Shown here in pieces: positions 52,612-61,062 of a DNA stretch of 64,000 nucleotides. Numbering within the stretch: the first letter of the stretch is position 1; each line of letters opens with the position of its first letter. The position numbers and the translations under genes are program-made. This DNA is from CAISGS01 sp044346445 (GTDB lineage Bacteria; Pseudomonadota; Alphaproteobacteria; Caulobacterales; Caulobacteraceae): contig JBIIZD010000002.1 of NCBI GenBank assembly GCA_044346445.1, positions 1-64,000 of the forward strand, given 5' to 3'. Under the pieces are notes generated by a model. It had not been told where the DNA came from, searched no databases, and saw only the letters and a list, made by a program, of their open reading frames with translations.

Positions 52612-53442
52612 CTAGCGCCCCTCAAATCGCGGGGGGCGTTTTTCGAAAAAGGCCTGCACGCCTTCGCCTACATCCTGACTGGGATTGGTGATCATTACCG
52701 CCATCTGGGCATCGAGCATTGAGGCCTCCAGACTGATCTGGCTAGCCTTGCCCATCATCATCTTGGTCAGGCGCACCGCCAGCGGGGCCTTGGCGGCCAA
52801 TTGACGGCAAAAGTCCAGGCAGCGCGCCTCAAGTTCGCTGTCCGCGACCACCTCGGTGACAAGACCCAGTCTTTGCGCTTCATCGGCGGGATAGATTTCG
52901 CTCAGCAAGGTCATTTTTAAGGCCCGGTCTAGGCCCATGGCGCGGGGAAACAGCCAGGCCCCGCCTTCGTCGGGCAAGAGTCCAACCTTGTTGCTGGTAT
53001 CGCCCAGCTTGGCGCTTGCCGCCGCAAAGCGAAAATCACAGGCCAGCGCAAGGGCAAGCCCCCCGGCCACAGCATAGCCGCGCACCATGGCAAGGCTTGG
53101 CTTGTCCAGTTTCTGCAAGGCGCTGACCACGGCCTGCATGCCATCGCGCATTTCGCGGCCATGACCCATGGGCTGGCTGGCTACCTTTTGGCTGTGTTCG
53201 GGCTCAGACCCAGACAAATCGCCGCCGGTGCAAAAGGCCCGCTCACCAGCCCCGGTCAGGATCAGGACCTTGAGGTCGTCATCCGCAGCAAAGGCGGCGA
53301 TTGCGCCTTGCAAGTCCTTGGTCATGCCAAAACTATAGGCATTCATCTGGGCCGGGCGGTTGAGGCTAATCCGCGCCACGCCGGGGGCGGGCACGTCGCA
53401 AAGCAGGCTTGGATAGGCCTTGGCCAAGAAGGCTATTGTCAT
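52612..53442 (-). CDS. Enoyl-CoA hydratase/isomerase family protein
   Basis: 276 residues of the crotonase fold. LILTGAGERAFCTGGDLSGS is the oxyanion-hole segment, and LAMVRGYAVAGGLALALACD the second CoA-binding block; the catalytic region KVGLLPDEGGAWLFPRAMGL carries Glu/Asp positions. It hydrates enoyl-CoA or acts on a related CoA ester. The gene is the promoter-proximal member of a minus-strand set with the FAD oxidoreductase and the acyl-CoA ligase. Confidence 0.92.
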   Translation of the reverse strand: MTIAFLAKAYPSLLCDVPAPGVARISLNRPAQMNAYSFGMTKDLQGAIAAFAADDDLKVLILTGAGERAFCTGGDLSGSEPEHSQKVASQPMGHGREMRDGMQAVVSALQKLDKPSLAMVRGYAVAGGLALALACDFRFAAASAKLGDTSNKVGLLPDEGGAWLFPRAMGLDRALKMTLLSEIYPADEAQRLGLVTEVVADSELEARCLDFCRQLAAKAPLAVRLTKMMMGKASQISLEASMLDAQMAVMITNPSQDVGEGVQAFFEKRPPRFEGR

Positions 53443-53612
53443 GGGGGTTTTGCCTCACGCTTGAGATTTTTTGTGCAGCATAGCCAGACAAACGCGCCTT
53501 CATCCAGCCCGATCTCGGTCCTGATAAAAGTCTTGCTGGTCTAGCTATCATGAAACTGACATGAGCAAGTCATAGTATAGTCGCGATTCTGATCCTGTAG
53601 GGAGACCGCCAA

Positions 53613-54956
53613 GTGCGCCGATATATTGCCACCGTCCTGACCTGCCTTGGCCTTAGTGCCGCCAGCGCCCTGGTGCCTGCCGCCGCTGTGGCTGGTCCGG
53701 TTTTGCTGATTTCGATTGACGGGCTACAGCCTGCCGATGTGCTCAATGCCAAGGCGCGGGGCCTGTCGGTGCCGACGCTTTCGGGCCTGGTCAAGGAAGG
53801 GGCCTATGCCCAGACCGTGCGCGGCGTCCTGCCGACCGTGACCTATCCTAGCCATACAACCATTGTCACCGGGGTTTGGCCCGCTCAGCATGGCATTGTC
53901 AATAATCAGACCTTTGACCCGCTGCAAAAGAACCGGCAGGGCTGGTACTGGTATGCCGAGGACATCAAGGTGCCCACCCTTTGGGCGGCGGCGCATAAGG
54001 GCGGCATGAAGGTCGTTAATGTGCATTGGCCGGTCAGTGTTGGCGCTGAGGGCATTGATCTTAATCTGCCGCAGCTTTGGACTTCAGGCTCGCCCGATGA
54101 CCGCAAGCTCAATCGCGCCTTGGCAACCAAGGGCCTGACCGAACGGTTGGAGGCCAAGGTCGGCGCCTATGCTGATGGCATTGATGAAAGCGTTGAGGGC
54201 GATGAAAACCGCGGCAAATTTGCTGAAGTTCTGATGGCCGAAGAAAAGCCCGGCTTTGCCACTGTCTATTTCACTGGCCTTGACCATGTGCAGCATGAGA
54301 GCGGTCCTGATACGCCACAGGCACATGCAGCGCTGGAGCGGATCGATACCGCCGTTGGCAAGGTCATTGCTGCCGCGCGCAAGTCGCAGCCCAATATCAA
54401 TATCGTCATTGTTTCGGATCATGGATTTGCCCCCATATCCAAGGACGTAAACCTGATGGGCGCCTTTATTCAGGCCGGCCTGATCAAGGTCGATATGGCG
54501 ACGAGCAAGATCGTGTCCTGGGAGGCTACACCCTGGATGGCCGGTGGTTCCTCGGCCATTGTCTTGGCTCGCCCCGATGACGCCGCCTTGCGGGCCAAGG
54601 TTGAAGGTCTGTTGGATGCCATGAAGGCCAATCCCGAACTTGGTGTTGATCGCTGGATCAAGGCAGATGAAATGGCGGCCCTAGGCGGTGGCGGCGCGCA
54701 ATATTTCCTCAATTTCAAGCCCGGCTTCCAATCAGGCCGCAACCCAACCGCGCCCGCCGTTAGCCCCAGCACGAGCAAAGGCATGCATGGCTATTTCCCT
54801 GAGCTTGCCCTGATGCGCGCAGCCCTGATCGCGGCGGGTCCCGATGTTAAGGCCAAGGGTGCACTGGGCGAGTTGGATATGCGCGACATCGCCCCCTCCA
54901 TCGCCCGCGTGCTCGGCGTGGAAGCACCAAACCCTGGGCGCAAGCCGGTTTTCTAG
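53613..54956 (+). CDS. Ectonucleotide pyrophosphatase/phosphodiesterase-like alkaline phosphatase
   Basis: 447 residues with a signal peptide (CLGLSAASALVPAAAVAGPV). The metal-ligand Asp is in LLISIDGLQPADV, and the nucleophile Thr in RGVLPTVTYPSHTTIVTG, followed by WPAQHGIVNN, an unmistakable ENPP/type I phosphodiesterase pattern. Further ligands are in DHVQHESGPDT and IVSDHGFAPI. It splits phosphodiester or pyrophosphate bonds of nucleotides or lipids in the periplasm with two zinc ions. It stands alone, with a terminator 250 bases downstream. Confidence 0.93.
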   Translation: MRRYIATVLTCLGLSAASALVPAAAVAGPVLLISIDGLQPADVLNAKARGLSVPTLSGLVKEGAYAQTVRGVLPTVTYPSHTTIVTGVWPAQHGIVNNQTFDPLQKNRQGWYWYAEDIKVPTLWAAAHKGGMKVVNVHWPVSVGAEGIDLNLPQLWTSGSPDDRKLNRALATKGLTERLEAKVGAYADGIDESVEGDENRGKFAEVLMAEEKPGFATVYFTGLDHVQHESGPDTPQAHAALERIDTAVGKVIAAARKSQPNINIVIVSDHGFAPISKDVNLMGAFIQAGLIKVDMATSKIVSWEATPWMAGGSSAIVLARPDDAALRAKVEGLLDAMKANPELGVDRWIKADEMAALGGGGAQYFLNFKPGFQSGRNPTAPAVSPSTSKGMHGYFPELALMRAALIAAGPDVKAKGALGELDMRDIAPSIARVLGVEAPNPGRKPVF

Positions 54957-55044
54957 GATCGGCAAAGGCTCAATCCACGCTCAGGCAATCTGGTTTGTCT
55001 ACAAGCTGACGAACCTTATGAAGCGCGGCCTCGACACGCTCAAG

Positions 55045-55145
55045 CCCTTCACCCTCCGCCGCCTTCCCCCGCGAAGGCGGGGAGCCAGAAGATAGGTTAC
55101 TGGGCTTGCGAAACGGTCTGGGCCCCGGCCTTGGCGGGGGGGTGA
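55045..55145. repeat. Palindromic GC-rich intergenic repeat (same family as at 60.4-60.9 kb)
   Basis: Contains CCCCCGCGAAGGCGGGG and GCGAAACGGTCTGGG, the latter being the reverse complement of CCCAGACCGTTTCGC in each unit at 60.4-60.9 kb. It is a single, inverted and partly decayed copy of the same repeat element. Confidence 0.7.
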
Positions 55146-55213
55146 TATGAGATAAATCTTCCCCCACCGAACGTGGATTGAACCTAGTCAAACACAGGTT
55201 TGTTTGTGAGCTC

Positions 55214-55252
55214 AACCGGCCCTTCGATAAACGAGGGACCGGTTGTTTTTTT
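55214..55252 (+). terminator. Intrinsic terminator
   Basis: Long stem AACCGG-c-CCTTCG / CGAGGG-a-CCGGTT with loop ATAAA, followed by a run of seven T. It probably ends transcription from the phosphodiesterase gene, and separates it from the AT-rich promoter region of the next lipoprotein gene. Confidence 0.88.
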
Positions 55253-55358
55253 CAGCATAAATTTTCGTCTATTTGAGATATCTGAATATTGAGATATCTG
55301 AATATATAGATTATATATTTCGTTAAAATGCGTCCTTGGCTCTATTAGGATTTATTAC

Positions 55359-56252
55359 ATGCAGCGCTCTGGGTTTTCCGTTTTTTTAAATAATACTTCC
55401 AAGCGCTCCGGTTTGAAGGTGTGGGCGGTGGCGGGTGCGCTCATTGGCCTGACAGCCTGTTCAACCCTGCCCGAGCCGACGGGTCAGTTGAGCGGCTATG
55501 GCAATCTTGATAAATCCAAAGGCGTGGTTGCGCGCTATAAGACGTTTGCGAACCATGACGGCCTTGCCGAATATAAGCGTATCCACATCCGCCCCGTTGT
55601 TATTACAGCATCGGCTGCGGCTAAGGCCGGGGATGCGAACCTGAATCTGGTTAGCAATGCGATCGCGCGGGACATGTGCAATGCCTTGGCCGGTTACTAT
55701 CAGATTGTTGATCAGGCCGGAGCCGATAGCCTGGAGCTTGCGGCGTTTGTGACCGATTTTTCACCGACCAGCGCAAAGGCGTCCGCCGCCTCATCGGCCA
55801 TCGGGTTCTTTTCACCCGTCTCTCGCCTTCCCATCGGCCTTGGGCTTTTGTCCGCCGAAGCCGAGGTTCTGTCCCCTGATGGCCAGCAATTGGCCAGTCT
55901 GGTCTGGTCACGAAAGGCCAATTTACTCGATACGGGCGGCTTGTCGCAGATCAGTGATGCCTATGCGTTTTCGGGCGGGTTTTCATCGGCCTTTGTTAAG
56001 GTTTTGAAACCCGTCAAGTCCCCCGTCAAATCCAATCTATCTGCTGCGCCCAAGCCCGGTTCCAAGGCCTTCGAGCAGCAAAAAGCGGTTAATGGCGCCG
56101 CCTGTAAGGTCTATGGCGAGGGACCCGGCGTTAAGGGCTTTTTGAATCGCTTTTCGCCCCTAGGCGCCCCGCCTGAATGGATTGACAAGGGACGCGCTAC
56201 GAAACCCCAGCCTGATCAGGAGCCTGCCAAGGCAAAAGCGGCGCCCAAATAA
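55359..56252 (+). CDS. DUF3313-like lipoprotein
   Basis: 297 residues with lipobox LTAC (Cys about residue 35). The mature part begins STLPEPTGQLSGYGNLDKSK, then YKRIHIRPVVI, close to the DUF3313 pattern 'GFL.DYS.L......YV......Y....DPV'. The function of that family is unknown; they are outer-membrane lipoproteins. A Ser/Ala-rich middle and a tail ending in PQPDQEPAKAKAAPK follow. It has an AT-rich leader and its own promoter region. Confidence 0.75.
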   Translation: MQRSGFSVFLNNTSKRSGLKVWAVAGALIGLTACSTLPEPTGQLSGYGNLDKSKGVVARYKTFANHDGLAEYKRIHIRPVVITASAAAKAGDANLNLVSNAIARDMCNALAGYYQIVDQAGADSLELAAFVTDFSPTSAKASAASSAIGFFSPVSRLPIGLGLLSAEAEVLSPDGQQLASLVWSRKANLLDTGGLSQISDAYAFSGGFSSAFVKVLKPVKSPVKSNLSAAPKPGSKAFEQQKAVNGAACKVYGEGPGVKGFLNRFSPLGAPPEWIDKGRATKPQPDQEPAKAKAAPK

Positions 56253-56330
56253 GCGACTGGTCAGAAACTCTAGAATAGGCCAAGCTCTGGAAAAGGCCTC
56301 GAAAAGAGGCTGTATCGGGAGGTTGTCTAG

Positions 56331-57665
56331 ATGACGGACCAGGCTGTGAACGCGCCAAGCGCGGTCCAACCCAAGGTATCAGACGGCTATCGGCGCTATG
56401 CCATGACCGTGCTCTTGATCATTTATATCCTGAACTTTGTCGACCGCCAGGTGATCAATATCCTGGCCGAGCCGATCAAGAATGAGCTGGGCCTGATGGA
56501 CTGGCAGCTTGGCATGCTGACGGGTCTGGCCTTTGCCGTCCTTTATACCGTGCTGGGCCTGCCGATTGCGCGACTGGCCGAGCGGCGGCACAGGCCAGCC
56601 ATTATCGCCACGTCTCTGGCGGTCTGGTCGGTGTTTACGGCCCTGTGTGGTCTTGCCCAAAACTTTTTCCAGCTCGTCTTGGCCCGGATTGGGGTCGGGG
56701 TGGGTGAGGCAGGCTGTACGCCAGCGGCCCATTCGCTAATTGCGGATTATGTGCCGCGCGAGCAGCGGGCCTCGGCCATTGCCTTTTACTCCATGGGCAC
56801 GCCGCTGGGCTCGCTGGTTGGCCTTGCCATTGGCGGCATGATTGCCGATGCCTATGGCTGGCGGATGGCCTTTATTGTCTGCGGCCTGCCCGGCGTAATC
56901 TTTGCCCTGATTGCAGGCTTTACCCTGATCGAGCCGCGCCTAAAGCAGGTTGGCGTGGCCGCCGCGGCGCAGGGCGCGACCTATCGCGAAGTGCTGACAG
57001 AGCTGTTTCGCAAGCGCACCTTTTGGCATATTGCCGTGGGCACATCTGTGGTGGCCTTTATCGGCTATGGCCACGCGCCCTTCACCGCCTCGTTCTTTTT
57101 CCGCATCCATGCTGAGGAACTGGCGAGCCTTGCTGCACCCTTTGGCCTAAAGGCAGGCGGGTTTTTGGGCATAGCGCTTGGTCTAGGGACCGGTCTTGGC
57201 GGCGCGATTGGGGCCTTTATTGGCGGCCAATTGGCCGATCGCCTAGGCAAGCGTGATATTCGCTACTGGATGGCGGTGCCAACCCTTGGAATGCTGGCAT
57301 CAATGCCGCTCTATGGCGCCATGCTGTGGGCACCGAATGTGACCTTAGCCCTTTGCCTCTTATCGCTATCCACCGTGTTCGCCTCGCTCTGGTATGGTCC
57401 CATCTATGCGACGGCCCAGAGCATTTCGCCAATCCGCACCCGTGCCACAGCCTCGGCGGTCTTGCTGTTCATCATCAATCTGATTGGGCTAGGCCTTGGC
57501 CCGCTTCTGGTCGGGGTCTTGAGTGATTTTTGCGCCATTAGCCTTGGCATGGGCAAGGGCGAGGGGGTGCGCTGGGCCCTATTGCTGTCTACCCTGCCCG
57601 GCGTCATAGCCTGCGCCGCCTTTTGGAGGGCCAGGGGCTTTATCAAGGGCGATATGGAAGACTGA
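56331..57665 (+). CDS. MFS transporter
   Basis: 444 residues, about 12 membrane helices. Begins ILNFVDRQVINILAEPIKNE, with the loop motif ARLAERRHRPAIIA and LARIGVGVGEAGCTPAAHSL. This is the same 'spinster'-like group as the transporter at 29.7 kb. It lies on its own between a lipoprotein gene and a convergent aldo/keto reductase, so the substrate cannot be deduced. Confidence 0.92.
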   Translation: MTDQAVNAPSAVQPKVSDGYRRYAMTVLLIIYILNFVDRQVINILAEPIKNELGLMDWQLGMLTGLAFAVLYTVLGLPIARLAERRHRPAIIATSLAVWSVFTALCGLAQNFFQLVLARIGVGVGEAGCTPAAHSLIADYVPREQRASAIAFYSMGTPLGSLVGLAIGGMIADAYGWRMAFIVCGLPGVIFALIAGFTLIEPRLKQVGVAAAAQGATYREVLTELFRKRTFWHIAVGTSVVAFIGYGHAPFTASFFFRIHAEELASLAAPFGLKAGGFLGIALGLGTGLGGAIGAFIGGQLADRLGKRDIRYWMAVPTLGMLASMPLYGAMLWAPNVTLALCLLSLSTVFASLWYGPIYATAQSISPIRTRATASAVLLFIINLIGLGLGPLLVGVLSDFCAISLGMGKGEGVRWALLLSTLPGVIACAAFWRARGFIKGDMED

Positions 57666-57707
57666 AGAGACGGGTGGCTGAGCGCGCGCCCAGCCACCCA
57701 ATCATCC

Positions 57708-58724
57708 CTAGCCCATCGGATACATGATCTCTTTTGAGACCGCATTGATTGCCTTCATCACCTCATCGCTCAGCACCAGATCAGCGGCGGCGAAGATCTC
57801 GGCCAATTGGTCGGTATGGGTTACGCCGACAATGGTCGAGGCGACAAAGTCGTGCTGCTTGCTCCAGGCCGTGGCAAGCGTAACCAGCGACATGCCAGCC
57901 TCAGCCGCAATCGCGCCAAACCGCTCGGTCGCGGCCAGGGACTTTTCATTGATAAAGCGTTTGGCCATAGCCCCTTGTCGGCCACCCATTTTCAGATAGC
58001 CGGAGAAGCGTGCGCCTTCTGGCGTCGCACCGCCATTATACTTGCCCGACAGGACCCCGCCAGCGAGCGGGGAATAGGGGATCAGGCTAACGCCCTCTTG
58101 GCGGCAGACCTGGGCCAGCTCGTCCTCGAACCGGCGGCTATTGAGGCTGAAATTGTTCTGGATGGTTTCGTAGCGGGCAAGTCCCTCGCGCTCGGACACC
58201 GACAGGCTCTTCATCAGGCCCCAGCTGGTCTCATTGCTACAGCCAATAATCCGCACCTTGCCCGATTCCACCAGATCATCGAGGGCGCGCAGGGCGTCTT
58301 CATAGCGTGCGCCATGATCGGGCCAATGGGTCTGATAAAGGTCGATATAGTCGGTGCCCATGCGGGTTAGGCTGTCCTCGACCGCGCGGACAATATTGTG
58401 ACGGTCCAGAGCGGTCATGCCCGCGCGCTGGCTGCCCTTGATCCAGCCATGGCTGGGGCCGCAAACCTTGGTGGCAATGATCAGCTCATCGCGCCGCTTG
58501 GTCTTCATCCAGCGCCCGACAATTTCCTCGGTCCGCCCGGCCCATTCTTCCTTGGGCGGCACGGGATAGTTTTCCGCCGTGTCATAGAAATTGATCCCGG
58601 CCTCGAGCGACATGTCTAGAATGCGGTGCGACATCTTTTCATCGGCCTGGGAGCCAAAGGTCATGGTGCCCATGCAAATGTCGGAAACAACAATCGGGCT
58701 GCGGCCCAGGCGTTTGGTCGTCAT
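57708..58724 (-). CDS. Aldo/keto reductase
   Basis: 338 residues of the AKR superfamily (Tas/YajO-like). Catalytic tetrad: Asp/Tyr in NFYDTAENY, Lys in LIIATKVCGP, and His in DLYQTHWPDH. The NADPH-binding RIIGCSNETSWGL and LIPYSPLAGGVLSGKY motifs follow. It reduces aldehydes or ketones with NADPH. It is convergent with the MFS gene and is followed on the same strand by a thioesterase gene 87 bases upstream. Confidence 0.93.
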   Translation of the reverse strand: MTTKRLGRSPIVVSDICMGTMTFGSQADEKMSHRILDMSLEAGINFYDTAENYPVPPKEEWAGRTEEIVGRWMKTKRRDELIIATKVCGPSHGWIKGSQRAGMTALDRHNIVRAVEDSLTRMGTDYIDLYQTHWPDHGARYEDALRALDDLVESGKVRIIGCSNETSWGLMKSLSVSEREGLARYETIQNNFSLNSRRFEDELAQVCRQEGVSLIPYSPLAGGVLSGKYNGGATPEGARFSGYLKMGGRQGAMAKRFINEKSLAATERFGAIAAEAGMSLVTLATAWSKQHDFVASTIVGVTHTDQLAEIFAAADLVLSDEVMKAINAVSKEIMYPMG

Positions 58725-58811
58725 AATCTCTGTCCTTTGCTCTGCCAGATCGGTGTCTGGTCATGCGTCCGGCCTAGGTTAAGGCGCGCGGTCCATGCTC
58801 GGCAAGCCTTG

Positions 58812-59246
58812 TTAAGCGCCTTTGACAAGGTGGGTTTCTAGAACCGCGCGCAGCTTGTCCGAAATCGGGGTGCTGCCTTTTTCCGTGGCCTGAACAAATG
58901 TGGTGTCACAAATACCCACGCAAACCCCGTTCTGGAACAGGCCCTGGGCGATCTGGAACGAGGCGGTGCCAATGCGCAAGATCGCATTGCCAATATGAAT
59001 CTGGTCGGGGTGAAACACCTCGCCCAAAAATCGGACATAGGTGTCTGCCGTGACAATGCGCACCCGCTCCAGCGCGTTTTCTGGCCTGAAAATATACTGC
59101 ATGAAGCGCGAACGTGCCTCGTCATAATTGCCAGCGACGGCGATATTATTGACATGGCCCAGACTGTCCTCGTCGCGATAGCGGGTCTGGATCTCAAAGG
59201 CGTGGCTATAGGCGGCGGCGTCAAGACGCCAGGCAGGAGGTTTCAT
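58812..59246 (-). CDS. 4-hydroxybenzoyl-CoA-type (hotdog) thioesterase
   Basis: 144 residues from ATG 59246; a GTG two codons upstream is also possible. The hotdog thioesterase signature is RYRDEDSLGHVNNIAVAGNY with the catalytic Asp replaced region D-E-D and GHVNN. Such enzymes hydrolyse acyl-CoA esters in the cytoplasm. It is divergent from the flavin oxidoreductase gene by about 90 bases. Confidence 0.88.
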   Translation of the reverse strand: MKPPAWRLDAAAYSHAFEIQTRYRDEDSLGHVNNIAVAGNYDEARSRFMQYIFRPENALERVRIVTADTYVRFLGEVFHPDQIHIGNAILRIGTASFQIAQGLFQNGVCVGICDTTFVQATEKGSTPISDKLRAVLETHLVKGA

Positions 59247-59337
59247 TGGCACTCATCAAGGCTTTGTATAGGTTGGCTTGGACCTATAAGGGTAAGACTT
59301 CGGTTTTGCGCCCCTAAAAATTTCTGGAGTAATTGTC

Positions 59338-60417
59338 TTGTCCAATACTGACCTGTTCGCCCCCCTGACCTTTAAGCGCGGCCCGGCCATGAAGAACCGC
59401 TTCATGCTGGCGCCGCTGACCAATCAGCAAAGCCATGTCGATGGGCGTTTGTCGGATGAGGAGTTTCATTGGCTGACCTTGCGGGCCAAGGGCGGGTTTG
59501 GCCTGACCATGACCTGCGCCGCGCATGTCCAGGCCATTGGCCAGGGCTTTGCCGGTCAGTTGGGGATTTTTTCGGACATCCATCTCGAAGGCCTGACCCG
59601 TCTGGCCAGCGCCATAAAGGCTGAAGACAGTTTGGCAGTGGTGCAATTGCATCATGCCGGTATGCGCTCGCCCAAGGACCTAATCGGCGAGGCCCCGGTC
59701 TGCCCGTCAGACAATGCTGAGTTTTCGGCCCGTGCCCTAACCACAGCCGAGGTCGAGCAATTGATCGAGGACTTTATTGCGGCGGCTGAGCGGGCGCAAA
59801 AGGCAGGCTTTGACGGGGTCGAGCTACATGGCGCACACGGCTATATTCTTTGCCAATTCCTCAGCGGTGAGATCAATCAACGCTCCGACCGGTTTGGCGG
59901 CTCACTGACAAACCGCGCTCGCGTGATTATGGAGATTATTGTCGGCATTCGCGCCCGTTGCCGCGCCGACTTTAATCTGGGCCTGCGTCTGTCGCCCGAG
60001 CGGTTTGGCTTGCAATTGGCCGAGATACTAGAGCTGACCCAGGCCCTGATGACGGCGGGTGATCTGGACTATATCGACCTGTCGCTTTGGGATGTGAACA
60101 AGCTGCCAGAAGAAGAGGCGTTTAAGGACCGCAGCCTGATGGCCTGGTTTATGGGTCTGGATCGCGGCCATGTGCGGGTTGGGGTGGCTGGCAAGGTCTT
60201 ATCGGCCCAGAGCGCCCGCGATTGCCTAGACAAGGGCGCAGACTTCGTCCTGATCGGCCGCGGCGCGGTCCTGCACCATGACTATCCACTTCAGATCAAG
60301 GCCAATCCAGACTTTACGCCAATCGCCCTGCCGGTGACCGAGGCGCATCTGTTGAACGAAGGCCTTAGCCCCGCCTTCGTCACCTATATGCGCAATTGGA
60401 AGGGGTTTGTGGCCTAG
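59338..60417 (+). CDS. NADH:flavin oxidoreductase of the old yellow enzyme family
   Basis: 359 residues from a TTG start with CTGGAG upstream. FMN-barrel blocks: RFMLAPLTNQ, VQLHHAGMRSP, DGVELHGAHGYILCQFLSGE with NQRSDRFGGSLTNRARVIME, and RVGVAGKVLSA near the phosphate site. The family reduces activated C=C bonds such as enoates. It is transcribed divergently from a thioesterase and precedes the repeat-rich region. Confidence 0.92.
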   Translation: MSNTDLFAPLTFKRGPAMKNRFMLAPLTNQQSHVDGRLSDEEFHWLTLRAKGGFGLTMTCAAHVQAIGQGFAGQLGIFSDIHLEGLTRLASAIKAEDSLAVVQLHHAGMRSPKDLIGEAPVCPSDNAEFSARALTTAEVEQLIEDFIAAAERAQKAGFDGVELHGAHGYILCQFLSGEINQRSDRFGGSLTNRARVIMEIIVGIRARCRADFNLGLRLSPERFGLQLAEILELTQALMTAGDLDYIDLSLWDVNKLPEEEAFKDRSLMAWFMGLDRGHVRVGVAGKVLSAQSARDCLDKGADFVLIGRGAVLHHDYPLQIKANPDFTPIALPVTEAHLLNEGLSPAFVTYMRNWKGFVA

Positions 60418-60430
60418 GTTCAACCCGCCC

Positions 60431-60926
60431 ACCCCTCCGTTTTCCCCGCGAAGGCGGGGACCCAGACCGTTTCGCACAGCCTGTGATCCACACACTGGAT
60501 CCCCGCCTACGCGGGGAAGGAGGGGGAGGGAGTGGGACATTCTGGTGCTTCGATTGGCTCAGGACAGCAAGGCGCGAACCTCTCACCCCTTCCGTTTTCC
60601 CCGCGAAGGCGGGGACCCAGACCGTTTCGCACAGCCTGTGATCCACACGCTGGATACCCGCCTGCGCGGGGAAGGCGGAGGGGGAGTGGGACATTCTGGT
60701 GCTTCGATTGGCTCAGGATAGCAAGGCGCGAACCTCCCGCCCCTCCGTTTTCCCCGCGAAGGCGGGGACCCAGACCGTTTCGCACAGCCTGTGATCCATC
60801 ATCTGGATCCCCGCCTGCACGGGGAAAGAGGGGGAGGGGGCAGGTTGGTATGCCGGTGCTTCGACAGGCGCTGCATGGGAACTAAGCAGCCCCCGCCCCT
60901 TCCGCCTGCGCGGCGAAGGCGGGGGC
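60431..60926. repeat. Tandem ~154-bp palindrome-rich intergenic repeats (three units plus a partial fourth)
   Basis: Each unit opens with CCGTTTTCCCCGCGAAGGCG (starts at 60437, 60592 and 60745), so the period is 155 then 153 bases. The unit contains the palindrome CCCCGCGAAGGCGGGG, CCCAGACCGTTTCGCACAGC, a GGAT/CCCCGCCT-CGCGGGG part that pairs again, and GTGCTTCGATTGGCTCAGGA. Units one and two are near-identical; the third diverges in its last 50 bases; a fourth palindrome remains at ~60899-60926. No coding sequence is expected. The same family appears once, inverted, at 55.1 kb. Confidence 0.85.
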
Positions 60927-61007
60927 CTCTCACATTCAATTAACCGGCAATCCCTGAATCTGGGTTGAGCTCAGGCTTGGGTCCGCAAACTTTTTGCCAC
61001 ACGCCAA

Positions 61008-61048
61008 TTGTCCGGACCAGCAATTGCCCTATACTAAATGTCCGGACT
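61008..61048 (+). promoter_or_regulatory. Promoter with duplicated GTCCGGAC operator-like palindrome
   Basis: Candidate -35 TTGTCC (61008-61013), 16-base spacer and -10 TATACT (61030-61035). The perfect 8-base palindrome GTCCGGAC occurs over the -35 (61010-61017) and again just after the -10 (61040-61047), exactly 30 bases apart, or about three helical turns. This is a likely repressor binding site for the acyl-CoA dehydrogenase gene that starts at 61063. Confidence 0.5.
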
Positions 61049-61062
61049 TTTGAGGGCTTGCC

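Noticed and set aside
60431..60926. Possible CRISPR array
   Set aside because: The repeat unit is ~154 bases with conserved, not variable, internal sequence and only three to four units; no cas genes in the window.
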